A stretch of DNA of 12,986 nt from Streptomyces novaecaesareae. GTDB taxonomy: Bacteria > Actinomycetota > Actinomycetes > Streptomycetales > Streptomycetaceae. The position numbers and the translations under genes were made by a program. Position 1 is the first letter of the stretch. Each line of letters begins with the position of its first letter. Shown piece by piece: positions 7,209-12,986 of the stretch. The stretch covers positions 1 through 12,986 of the forward strand of contig NZ_JNWQ01000129.1 of the NCBI RefSeq assembly GCF_000716875.1, in the 5' to 3' direction. The notes below the pieces were generated by a model. It did not search any database. It worked only from the letters and a program-made list of their open reading frames with translations, and was not told the origin of the DNA.

Positions 7209-8488
7209 GTGAAGGTGCTCAGCGCGGTGGCGAGCACGGGCTGGTAGGCGGTCCAGTCGGCGGAGGGGACGCCGAGGTAGACGGTGTACAGGGTGCCGTT
7301 CGGGGTGAGGAAGGACTGCGCGCCCACGCGGGCGGGGCCGAGGGTGAACTCCCAGTAGGCGCCCGGGTTGCCCTGGAAGGTGTTCTCGCGCAGGTCGATC
7401 CGGCTGTACCCGCCCTGCTGGGCGAGCGTCTGCTCGGTCTGGGTGAAGCCGGTGACGGGGGCCTGGTTGGCGCTGGTGGTGACGGTGAACCGCAGCGCGT
7501 GGTTGCCGCCGTCCGGCGAGTAGTCGCCCCCGCTGCCGTTGTCGGTCCGGACCCAGCCGACGGGGGCCGCGAAACTGAAGCCCGCCGGGTCGGTGGTCCG
7601 GACGTAGCCGGGCGGCACCTCGGCCCCGGGGGTCTGCGCCGGGGTGCTCGGCGCCGCCGGGGACGGCGACCCGGAGGCCGGCGGCGGGGTCGTGGGCGTC
7701 TCGGGTTTTGTCTGGGGAGCCGACGGTTCGGTGCTCGGCGGCTGGACGCCCAACTGCGGCCCGGTCGCCGACGGCGGCACGGACGGTGTCGCCGTACCCG
7801 CCTGGTGGTGCGTTCCGCGGCCGACCAGCAGGAAGACCACCCCGCCGATCACGGCCAGCGCGAGGACCACCGCCGCCACCAGCACCCCGGGCCGCCGCCG
7901 CGCCGCCGCTGTCCCCGTGGCTGGTGGTCCGGACGGTGGTCCGGGTGGCGCCGCAACCGCGGCCGTCTCCCGGGCCGGCAACGCCTCGGCCGTCGCCGGG
8001 CCGACGGTCAGGCCCGCGGCCACCCGGTCGAGCATGTGCCCGGTCCACTCCGCCCCCGGCCGCTGCGCCGGGTCGGGGCGCAGCAGCGACTCGACGACCG
8101 GCGCGAGCGGCCCGGCCCGCCGCGGCTCCGGCGGCCGCTCCGCCGCGCCCGGCCGCCTGCCGGGGAACGGCGCCCGGCCCTCGACGGCCGTGTACAGCGT
8201 GGCACCCAGCGACCACAGATCCGCCTCGGGGCCGGGCGCGCGGCCCGCGGTCCGTTCCGGGGCCAGGTATTCGGGATCCCCGTCGTACGGCCCGTCCGCG
8301 AACTCGGCGAGGACGGCCCGCCCGGCCTCCAGCCGGACCCGGGCCGGCTCGACACCACCGTGCACCAGCCCCTCCCGATGCCCCCGGACGAGCGCGGCCA
8401 ACACCTGCGCGCCGACCCGGGCCGCCTCCCGCGGCGCCAACGGACCGTCGGCGGCGATCACTTCGGCGAGGCTCCGCCCAGCGCCCAT
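7199..8488 (-). CDS. Transmembrane pseudokinase (kinase C-lobe only) with extracellular sensor-like domain
   Basis: The 429-residue protein starts at ATG 8488, with GGAG seven bases upstream. No ATG or GTG precedes it in frame before a TGA at about 8649-8651. Residues 4-150 match the C-lobe of actinobacterial PknB-type Ser/Thr kinases: GRSLAEVIAADGPL, APE (76-78), DLWSLGATLY (90-99) and DPAQRP (139-144). The Gly-rich loop, the ATP-binding lysine and the rest of the N-lobe are absent. The catalytic loop HRDxKxxN reads HGGVEPAR (43-50), losing Asp, Lys and Asn, and DFG reads EFA (62-64). Phosphotransfer is therefore not expected. A low-complexity juxtamembrane stretch leads to one TM helix (201-223), a Pro/Thr/Ser-rich stalk (225-295) and an extracellular domain (296-429). 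That domain opens with DPAGFSFAAPVGWVR and contains YWEFTL, as in the sensor domains of streptomycete kinases. A ligand-sensing or scaffolding role is inferred. Confidence 0.85.
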   Translation of the reverse strand: MGAGRSLAEVIAADGPLAPREAARVGAQVLAALVRGHREGLVHGGVEPARVRLEAGRAVLAEFADGPYDGDPEYLAPERTAGRAPGPEADLWSLGATLYTAVEGRAPFPGRRPGAAERPPEPRRAGPLAPVVESLLRPDPAQRPGAEWTGHMLDRVAAGLTVGPATAEALPARETAAVAAPPGPPSGPPATGTAAARRRPGVLVAAVVLALAVIGGVVFLLVGRGTHHQAGTATPSVPPSATGPQLGVQPPSTEPSAPQTKPETPTTPPPASGSPSPAAPSTPAQTPGAEVPPGYVRTTDPAGFSFAAPVGWVRTDNGSGGDYSPDGGNHALRFTVTTSANQAPVTGFTQTEQTLAQQGGYSRIDLRENTFQGNPGAYWEFTLGPARVGAQSFLTPNGTLYTVYLGVPSADWTAYQPVLATALSTFTIP

Positions 8489-8746
8489 GGTTCCGCTCCA
8501 ACCGTGCCTGGACCCCCACGGCCAGTCTCCCGCCCGATCCCACCCCCGGCCATCGGACGCCGGCCCGTGGATGTGGAGGCAACGGTTCCGCCGACATCGG
8601 AGGACCCGGCGAGCGGATGCTGAACGGAGAACGGCACGAGCTGGTCATGGCATGGCCCCTGAATGGCCAGGAGCCGTCAAGGCTGGTCGGGTGGCCGAAC
8701 GGCGGTGTGGTCTGGGGGAGAATCGCCGATGGGAAGGAGACGCCTT
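8489..8746. promoter_or_regulatory. Divergent intergenic region (pseudokinase / Uma2)
   Basis: This 258-bp gap (240 bp if the + gene starts at 8729) separates two divergently transcribed genes and must carry both start regions. Shine-Dalgarno sequences are clear at each end: GGAG for the - gene, and GGGGGAG and AAGGAG for the + gene. I could not pick convincing -35/-10 hexamers. No kinase N-lobe is encoded here in any minus frame. Confidence 0.5.
8641..8670. promoter_or_regulatory. Imperfect 8-bp inverted repeat upstream of the Uma2 gene
   Basis: CTGGTCAT (8641-8648) and ATGGCCAG (8663-8670) are inverted copies with one mismatch, which would be a G-U pair in RNA, around a 14-base loop. The element lies 59-106 bases upstream of the + strand start codon. 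It could be an operator or a leader hairpin, but this is weak evidence. Confidence 0.25.
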
Positions 8747-9316
8747 GTGAGCACGGCACCCCACGTCCCTGAGGACTACAGCACCGTCAGTGACCCTGAG
8801 AGGGCATTGAAGTACGCGATCCGGCACATCGCGGGCAACCGCACCGAGATCATCGAGGGAGTGATCACCCCCATGTCGCCGTCCTGGGCGCATGAGTCCG
8901 CCGCCGAGGTCGTCCGTCGCCAGCTCGGCCCCCGTCTGGAGCAGCTCGACCTGGTGTCCGGCTCCGGCACCCTCGATCTGCCCGGCAGCGAGAACTGGTA
9001 CATCCCGGATCTGGCCGTCGTGCCCGCCGAGCTCGCCGCGAAGACCGAGGGCGCGCTGCTGCCCGATCAGACCCTCCTGATCGTCGAGGTCAGTTCCCCC
9101 TCGAACGCGGAGACGGACTGTGTCGTCAAGCGCCGTCGTTACGGCCAGTACGGTGCTCCGCTCTACCTCCTCGTCGACCAGCAGGACCGCAGCTGCACGC
9201 TGTACAGCGAGCCGACCCGCCTCGGTTACGCCGCCGAGAGCGGCCCGCACCCCTTCGGTACGCCTGTGCACCTCCCGGCGCCCTTCGACCTCGACCTCGA
9301 CACCACCCGTCTGTAG
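8747..9316 (+). CDS. Uma2 family endonuclease-like protein (DUF820, PD-(D/E)xK fold)
   Basis: This is a 189-residue protein from GTG 8747, which has AAGGAG seven bases upstream. ATG 8729, 18 bases earlier with its own GGGGGAG eight bases upstream, is a serious alternative giving 195 residues. The Uma2/DUF820 core is complete: Glu37 in TEIIEGVI, WYIPDLAVVP with Asp88, LLIVEVSSPSN with Glu114, and DCVVKRRRYGQYGAPLYLLVD with Lys128. These acidic and lysine residues correspond to the metal-binding site of the PD-(D/E)xK nuclease fold. The length is usual for the family. Uma2 proteins are common and often multicopy in actinomycetes and cyanobacteria, their cellular role is unsettled, and many stand alone, as here. 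No methyltransferase or toxin-antitoxin partner is visible nearby. Confidence 0.9.
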   Translation: MSTAPHVPEDYSTVSDPERALKYAIRHIAGNRTEIIEGVITPMSPSWAHESAAEVVRRQLGPRLEQLDLVSGSGTLDLPGSENWYIPDLAVVPAELAAKTEGALLPDQTLLIVEVSSPSNAETDCVVKRRRYGQYGAPLYLLVDQQDRSCTLYSEPTRLGYAAESGPHPFGTPVHLPAPFDLDLDTTRL

Positions 9317-9328
9317 CCGGTGAGCTGC

Positions 9329-9515
9329 CTACACCTTCGCGCTGTTCCTCGAACGGTCGTGGGTCGGGAGGCCGTTGGCGAGTTCTTCGGTCAGCGGGCG
9401 CCAGGCGATGGCGTCTGCGGCGGTGCGCAGTCGGGGGCTGCGCGGGCGGCCGGCGTCGGCGTCGAGGCGGGCGTTGAGCCGGTCGGACCAGGCGCGGGCG
9501 GGGGTGCGGTCACCA
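9329..9515 (-). pseudogene. 3' end of an unidentified gene, fused to an MFS remnant
   Basis: A minus-strand frame ending at TAG (9329-9331) reads RTPARAWSDRLNARLDADAG, then RLRTAADAIAWRPLTEELANGL. Its codons end almost always in G or C, as in the real genes here, so it looks like genuine coding sequence. It has no start of its own and joins the DHA2 transporter fragment out of frame at about 9511-9515. I do not recognise the family. It is probably the C-terminus of a gene cut by a deletion or rearrangement. Confidence 0.45.
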
Positions 9516-9846
9516 TCGGCAGCATTTGGACGCCGGAGACGGTCGCCGAGTCGCCGTCCAGGTACTGCAGGAAAGTCGGCAGGAAGGTGAGCGCGCCGAG
9601 CATGGCGAAGCCGACGATGAAGCTGAGCATCGAGCAGACAGTGAACACCGGGTTGCGGAACAGCCGCATCGGGAGCATGGCTTCGACGGCCCGGGTCTCG
9701 GCCCAGCAGAACAGTCCGAGTGCCACCGCGCCGCCGACGAACAGGCCGATGATCACCCCGGAGCCCCAGGCGTACTGGTTGCCGCCCCAGCTGGTCGCCA
9801 GGATCAGCGCGCCGGCGGCGACCGCGACCAGGGCGATAACCTCTGG
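9511..9846 (-). pseudogene. Internal fragment of a DHA2-type MFS transporter
   Basis: About 112 codons of a minus-strand frame match the middle of an EmrB/QacA-type transporter: EVIALVAVAAGALILATSWGG, NQYAWGSGVIIGLFVGG, MLPMRLFRNPVFTV and MLGALTFLPTFLQY, ending at SGVQMLPMV. About three to four TM helices are present. The N-terminal half (motifs A to C) and the C-terminal helices are missing: after LPMV the frame becomes Pro/Ala-rich noise. The fragment is inverted relative to the intact transporter at 9999-11504 and belongs to a clearly different subfamily, so it is not a recent copy of that gene. Confidence 0.75.
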
Positions 9847-9998
9847 CGTGCCGGTCCCGGCCGCGATCCGGTTCGGCCGTTCGGGTGAGGGGCCCGCAGG
9901 GGGCGCCGCGGGGCGTGGCACAGGGTGTGGCGCGGGGCGCGCCGCGGCGTCCGGCCCGGGTGGCGGTGCCCGGTGGGCCGGGTGACGATGAGGCTCCC
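9847..9998 (+). promoter_or_regulatory. Leader region of the MFS gene, low-complexity GC-rich
   Basis: About 150 bases lie between the transporter remnant and the intact transporter gene. They contain a repetitive G/C-rich run (9895-9950) with 8-bp inverted arms CGCCGCGG (9904-9911) and CCGCGGCG (9942-9949). In DNA this GC-rich such arms may be chance. A promoter is expected here but no clear hexamers were seen. Confidence 0.3.
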
Positions 9999-11504
9999 AT
10001 GACCGTCCAACCCCCGCGCTGCATCGCGCACCCGAATCCGGACCCGCCCGGCGCCTCCGCCGTCGGCGGGCGGGCCGCTGCACGGCGCTGGCGGGCGCTC
10101 GCGGTCTGCCTGGTCGCCGGGTTCATGACCCTGCTGGACGTCAGCATCGTCAACGTCGCCCTGCCGACCGTACGGGCCGGGCTGCACATGTCGGAGAGCG
10201 GCCTGCAGTGGGTGCTCAGCGGCTACGCGCTGGCCTTCGGCCTGGTGCTCGTCCCGGCCGGGCGGCTCGGCGACGCGCGCAGCAGGCGGGCCGTCTTCCT
10301 CGCCGGGCTCGCCCTGTTCACGGTGGCCAGCGCGCTGGCCGGCGCGGCACAGGACCAGGAGTGGCTGGTGCTGGCCCGGCTGTTCCAGGGCGCGGCGGGC
10401 GGCGTGCTCGTCCCGCAGGTCTCCGGCTTCATCCAGACCCTCTTCCAGGGCGCCGACCGCGGCCGGGCCTTCGGCGCGCTCGGCGCGACCATCGGCCTGT
10501 CCACCGCCGTCGGCCCGCTGCTCGGCGGGCTGCTGATCCACCTGTTCGGCCCGGAGGACGGCTGGCGCTGGGTGTTCCTGGTGAACCTGCCGATCGGCGT
10601 CGTCGCCCTGCCGATCGCCTACCGGCTGCTCCCGCCGCCCCCGCCCGCCGCCGAGCGGGCCGGGCACCGCGACTTCGACCCGGTCGGTGTGCTGCTGCTC
10701 GGCGCCGGCACGGTCGCGCTGCTGCTGCCGTTCGTCCAGGAGAAGCAGTGGCACAGCCCGGCCCGCTGGTTGCTGCTGCCGGCAGCGGTGCTGCTGCTGG
10801 CGGCCTTCGTCGGCTGGGAGAGGCACTACGCGCGGCGGCGGGAGCCGCTGGTGAACATGGCGCTGTTCGCGGTGCGCCCGTACGCGGCGGGGGTGCTGTT
10901 GTCGCTGGTGTACTTCGCCGGGTTCACCGCGATCTTCTTCATCTTCACGCTGTACCTGCAGGCGGGGCTGCACTACTCGGCGCTGGCGGCGGGCGTGGCG
11001 ATCACCCCGTTCGCGGTCGGCTCGGGCGTGGCCGCGGCGGTGGGCGGGCGGCTGGTGGGCCGGCTCGGCCGGCGGCTGGTGGTGGCCGGGCTGCTGCTGG
11101 TGCTGGGCGGCCTGCTGGCCTCGGCGCTGGCGGTGCAGTTGTGGTCGGGGCCCCAGGTGGGCTGGACGACGGCGCTGCCGCTGCTGGTCGCCGGGGTGGG
11201 CAGCGGGCTGGTGATCTCCCCGAACCAGACGCTGACCCTCCACTACGTGCCGGTCGCCCGGGCGGGCAGCGCGGGCGGTGTACTGCAGACCGCCCAGCGG
11301 GTCGGCTCGGCGGTGGGCATCGCGGTGGTCGGCTCGGTGTTCTTCGCCCACGCCGGCGGCCGCAGCCCGGACTGGGCGCTGGCCTTCCAACTGGGCGTGA
11401 CGGTCGCGGCCGGCCTGGTGCTGGCGGCGCTGCTGGTGGCGGTCGCGGACACGGTGGCGGGGCGGCTGTCGGGCCGGCGGGACGCGGTGGGGGGCGGGTC
11501 ATGA
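9999..11504 (+). CDS. DHA2 family (EmrB/QacA-type) MFS drug:proton antiporter
   Basis: The 501-residue integral membrane protein is of the usual size for the 14-TM DHA2 family. It probably expels a hydrophobic or cationic drug or metabolite in exchange for protons; the substrate cannot be read from sequence. Diagnostic motifs are D1 (LDVSIVNVALP, 46-56), A (GRLGDARSRR, 88-97), B (LARLFQGAAGG, 125-135) and the antiporter motif C (GLSTAVGPLLGGLL, 166-179). ATG 9999 is chosen because GAGG precedes it by five bases and MTVQ starts a normal tail. The in-frame GTG at 9885 would add 38 low-complexity Gly/Ala/Arg/Pro residues. The stop overlaps the start of the next small gene (ATGA). No regulator gene of the TetR or MarR type is adjacent. 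Confidence 0.93.
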   Translation: MTVQPPRCIAHPNPDPPGASAVGGRAAARRWRALAVCLVAGFMTLLDVSIVNVALPTVRAGLHMSESGLQWVLSGYALAFGLVLVPAGRLGDARSRRAVFLAGLALFTVASALAGAAQDQEWLVLARLFQGAAGGVLVPQVSGFIQTLFQGADRGRAFGALGATIGLSTAVGPLLGGLLIHLFGPEDGWRWVFLVNLPIGVVALPIAYRLLPPPPPAAERAGHRDFDPVGVLLLGAGTVALLLPFVQEKQWHSPARWLLLPAAVLLLAAFVGWERHYARRREPLVNMALFAVRPYAAGVLLSLVYFAGFTAIFFIFTLYLQAGLHYSALAAGVAITPFAVGSGVAAAVGGRLVGRLGRRLVVAGLLLVLGGLLASALAVQLWSGPQVGWTTALPLLVAGVGSGLVISPNQTLTLHYVPVARAGSAGGVLQTAQRVGSAVGIAVVGSVFFAHAGGRSPDWALAFQLGVTVAAGLVLAALLVAVADTVAGRLSGRRDAVGGGS

Positions 11505-11755
11505 CGGACGGGACCGGGGCGGACGGGACCGGGGTGGACCAGACGGCGGTGGACCAGACCGGGGCGGACGGGCCGGACGGGTTGTACCGCCGGGTCGTCG
11601 GCGCGGGCGTCCCGAGTCCCGAACTCCCGCCCGACACGGCCGACTTCGTGGTCGGCCTGCTGGCCCGGCTGGCCGTCCGGCGGCACGGTTGGGTGGGCGT
11701 GCTGCGGGCGCTCAGCCGGGCCGAGCGGGCGCCGGGGAGCGTTGCGGCGTTTTAG
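11501..11755 (+). CDS. Small hypothetical protein coupled to the MFS transporter
   Basis: The 84-residue protein has an ATG overlapping the transporter stop (ATGA), so it is likely translated by coupling. It starts with a repeat-built segment (residues 3-27) of D-[GQ]-T-[GA]-[AV] units. A compact part follows: LYRRVVGAGVPSPELPPDTA, a hydrophobic helix FVVGLLARLAV and the basic HGWVGVLRALSRAER. Codon use is strongly third-position G/C throughout. There is no signal peptide. It might be an accessory protein of the transporter, but I do not recognise the family. Its TAG stop lies inside the left arm of the strong hairpin that follows. Confidence 0.7.
   Translation: MTDGTGADGTGVDQTAVDQTGADGPDGLYRRVVGAGVPSPELPPDTADFVVGLLARLAVRRHGWVGVLRALSRAERAPGSVAAF
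11507..11581 (+). repeat. Five tandem 15-bp units (minisatellite) within the small gene
   Basis: The units start GACGGGACCGGGGCG, then GACGGGACCGGGGTG, GACCAGACGGCGGTG and GACCAGACCGGGGCG, with a diverged fifth unit. They keep frame and encode DGTGA, DGTGV, DQTAV, DQTGA and DGPDG. The pattern suggests expansion by slippage, so copy number may vary between strains. Confidence 0.85.
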
Positions 11756-11798
11756 GTGTATTGACCCGCAGGGTTGTTCACGCGGGTCAATACACCTA
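11753..11798. terminator. Perfect 17-bp inverted repeat, bidirectional terminator between convergent genes
   Basis: TAGGTGTATTGACCCGC (11753-11769) is repeated exactly in inverted form at 11782-11798, around a 12-base loop. It sits between the convergent small gene (+) and ABC permease gene (-), 25 bases from the permease stop. The left arm begins with the TAG stop of the + gene. There is no T-tract on either side, as is common for actinomycete terminators. The arms are more AT-rich than their surroundings. Confidence 0.85.
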
Positions 11799-11823
11799 GG
11801 CCCTGGCCGCGCGGCGCCGGGGG

Positions 11824-12681
11824 TCAGTGGTCCCGGCGGCGGATGACGACGGCCGCGACCGCCAGTGAGACGAGCGGCCAGACGGCGTAGGTGGTCCACG
11901 CGCCCGCGACCGTGGCCGGGTACTCCGTCGGACGCTGGTGCGTCAGGGAGATCAGGGCCAGCCGCTTCCAAGCGGGGAGCGGCATGGCGTGCAGCAGGTC
12001 GGCGCTCCAGCGGTAGGTCTCGGTGAAGAACGACGGGAGGACGAAGAGGACCAGCACCACACCCACCACGGCGGCGGCGGTGTGCCGGACCACGACGCCC
12101 AGGCCGAGCCCGATCAGCGCGCAGACCGGGCCGAACAGCGCGGCGGCGGTCACGTACCGGAGGGCCTGCGGGTCGGCGATGGACTGCCCGATGCCGAGCC
12201 CGGACAGGATCGCCTGGCTGGCGCCGAAGGAGACGCCCGCGGTGAGGACGCCGAAACCGAGCATGACCGACGCCAGTACGCACGCCTTGGCAAGCAGCAC
12301 CGCACGGCGGTCGGGGACGGCCGCGAGCGTCGTGCGGATCAGCCCGGTCGCGTACTCGCCGGTGATGACGATCACGCCGACGGCGCCCGCGACGAGCAAC
12401 AGGATGGTGGCAGAGGCGTTGATGTAGGCGTTGTCCAGCGCCACTTGGGCCATGGTCGCCGGATCGTCGTCGCCCGGCGTGTAGTGGTCGTGGGTGTACA
12501 GCGCGGACTTGAGGTTGGCGGCGACGATGACCAGGGCGCTCAGGCCGAGCACCCAGGGGATCGACCGCAGCGACCAGAACTTGATCCACTCGGCGGCGAG
12601 CAGGTCGACGAAGCGGGCGCGCGGCTCGGTGCGGGCGGCGGGGGAGGTGGGGTCGGTGGGGGCGAGGGTCATGGTGCTCAT
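11824..12681 (-). CDS. ABC-2 type transporter permease
   Basis: The 285-residue membrane subunit of an ABC exporter starts at ATG 12681, whose ATGA overlaps the stop of the upstream ATPase gene. GGAGAGG lies four bases before it. It has the common streptomycete ABC-2 layout. An N-terminal cytoplasmic segment carries LLAAEWIKFWSLRSIPW (27-43). About six TM helices follow (near 41-57, 90-108, 131-152, 175-199, 202-219 and 261-280). After the second helix comes the family signature GEYATGLIRTTLAAVPDRRAVLLAK (108-132). The C-terminus is short and basic (RRRDH). Together with the ATPase it should form a two-gene exporter; drug, peptide or lipid substrates are all possible. A second ATG three codons in has a poorer ribosome-binding site. 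Confidence 0.92.
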   Translation of the reverse strand: MSTMTLAPTDPTSPAARTEPRARFVDLLAAEWIKFWSLRSIPWVLGLSALVIVAANLKSALYTHDHYTPGDDDPATMAQVALDNAYINASATILLLVAGAVGVIVITGEYATGLIRTTLAAVPDRRAVLLAKACVLASVMLGFGVLTAGVSFGASQAILSGLGIGQSIADPQALRYVTAAALFGPVCALIGLGLGVVVRHTAAAVVGVVLVLFVLPSFFTETYRWSADLLHAMPLPAWKRLALISLTHQRPTEYPATVAGAWTTYAVWPLVSLAVAAVVIRRRDH

Positions 12682-12986
12682 CGGGCCTCTCCGGCAAGGT
12701 ATTCGACGCTGTCGGCGGTCAGGGCCATGAACGCGGACTCCAGGGACGGCGTCCGGGTGGCCAGCTCGTGCAGCACCACGCCGTGCCGCAGGGCGAGTTG
12801 GCTGATCCGTTCGGCGGGCAGCCCGGTGACGATCCCGAACTGCGACTCTGGCCGCTGCACTTCGGCTCCCTCGGCCTGCAACAGGCGGGCGAACGCGTCG
12901 AGTTCGGGCGTCCGTACGGTCACCGAGGCCACCGCGTTGCGGGCCGAGAACTCGGCCAGGCTCTCGTCGGCGATCAGCCGGCCGCG
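12678..12986 (-). CDS. ABC transporter ATP-binding protein, C-terminal end (5' end outside window)
   Basis: The minus frame is open to the right edge, so only about 102 C-terminal residues are visible. They begin RGRLIADESLAEFSARNAV, the segment that follows the H-loop in ABC-2 exporter ATPases. The C-terminal accessory region follows, ending with LHELATRTPSLESAFMALT, the usual tail of this family. Walker A, the signature motif and Walker B would lie right of the window. The GTG at 12930-12932 is internal, not a start. The stop overlaps the permease start by four bases, so the two subunits are probably translationally coupled. Confidence 0.9.
   Translation of the reverse strand, partial: RGRLIADESLAEFSARNAVASVTVRTPELDAFARLLQAEGAEVQRPESQFGIVTGLPAERISQLALRHGVVLHELATRTPSLESAFMALTADSVEYLAGEAR

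Noticed and set aside
8663..8746. ATG 8663 as the start of the Uma2 gene.
   Set aside because: It lies in the right arm of an inverted repeat and has no Shine-Dalgarno. Two later starts have strong ones and leave the family core intact.
8489..8759. A missing kinase N-lobe hidden by frameshift upstream of the pseudokinase.
   Set aside because: No minus frame here shows a Gly-rich loop, VAIK-like lysine or hinge sequence.
8747..9316. Restriction-modification or toxin-antitoxin locus built on the Uma2 protein.
   Set aside because: There is no methyltransferase, specificity subunit or small partner gene on either side.
9904..9949. 8-bp inverted arms in the MFS leader as an operator.
   Set aside because: The arms consist only of G and C in a repetitive GC run, so chance is the simpler explanation.
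9885..9998. Upstream in-frame GTG start for the MFS transporter.
   Set aside because: It adds 38 low-complexity residues and has no good ribosome-binding site, while ATG 9999 has GAGG at proper spacing.
9317..9998. Insertion sequence in the gene-poor stretch.
   Set aside because: No transposase motif, terminal inverted repeats or target duplication were found; the content is better explained as gene remnants.
9804..11390. Minus-strand frame of over 500 codons opposite the MFS gene.
   Set aside because: It is His/Gln/Arg-rich noise with no motif, while the + strand has all DHA2 signatures.

Overview
The window is very GC-rich, with codons ending almost always in G or C, GTG as well as ATG starts, tightly packed genes and several ATGA start/stop overlaps. 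This fits a high-GC actinomycete, most likely of the Streptomyces/Kitasatospora type. That placement is inferred from composition and protein style, not from a marker gene.

Region A (1-7164, + strand) is one compact gene string: the C-terminal part of a protein ending in a seven-bladed WD40 propeller (its start lies left of the window), a polytopic membrane protein ending in a cupredoxin-like domain without copper ligands, a 1183-residue multi-domain membrane protein of unknown function that overlaps it by ATGA, and a 483-residue protein with a C-terminal bacterial SH3-like domain starting 3 bases after the previous stop. Spacing and coupling suggest one transcript and a shared job. I recognise no described pathway, and this is the best candidate here for an undescribed system, perhaps a membrane or cell-envelope assembly.

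Region B (7199-8488, - strand) converges on region A and encodes a protein built like a PknB-type receptor kinase (kinase C-lobe, TM helix, extracellular domain). It lacks the whole N-lobe and has lost the HRD, Lys/Asn and DFG residues, so it is a pseudokinase by sequence.

Region C (8489-9998) has a 240-258 bp divergent spacer, a Uma2-family PD-(D/E)xK nuclease-like gene (+), then about 680 bp without an intact gene. In those 680 bp the - strand carries two fused gene remnants: the middle of a DHA2-type MFS transporter joined out of frame to the 3' end of an unidentified gene.

Region D (9999-11755, +) is an intact 14-TM-type DHA2/EmrB-QacA drug-efflux transporter with an ATGA-coupled 84-residue small protein that begins with pentapeptide repeats. 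A perfect 17-bp inverted repeat (11753-11798) lies at its end and separates it from the convergent region E (11824-12986, -). Region E is an ABC-2 type exporter: a permease and the C-terminal end of its ATPase, again with an ATGA overlap. No RNA genes, CRISPR arrays or complete mobile elements were seen.
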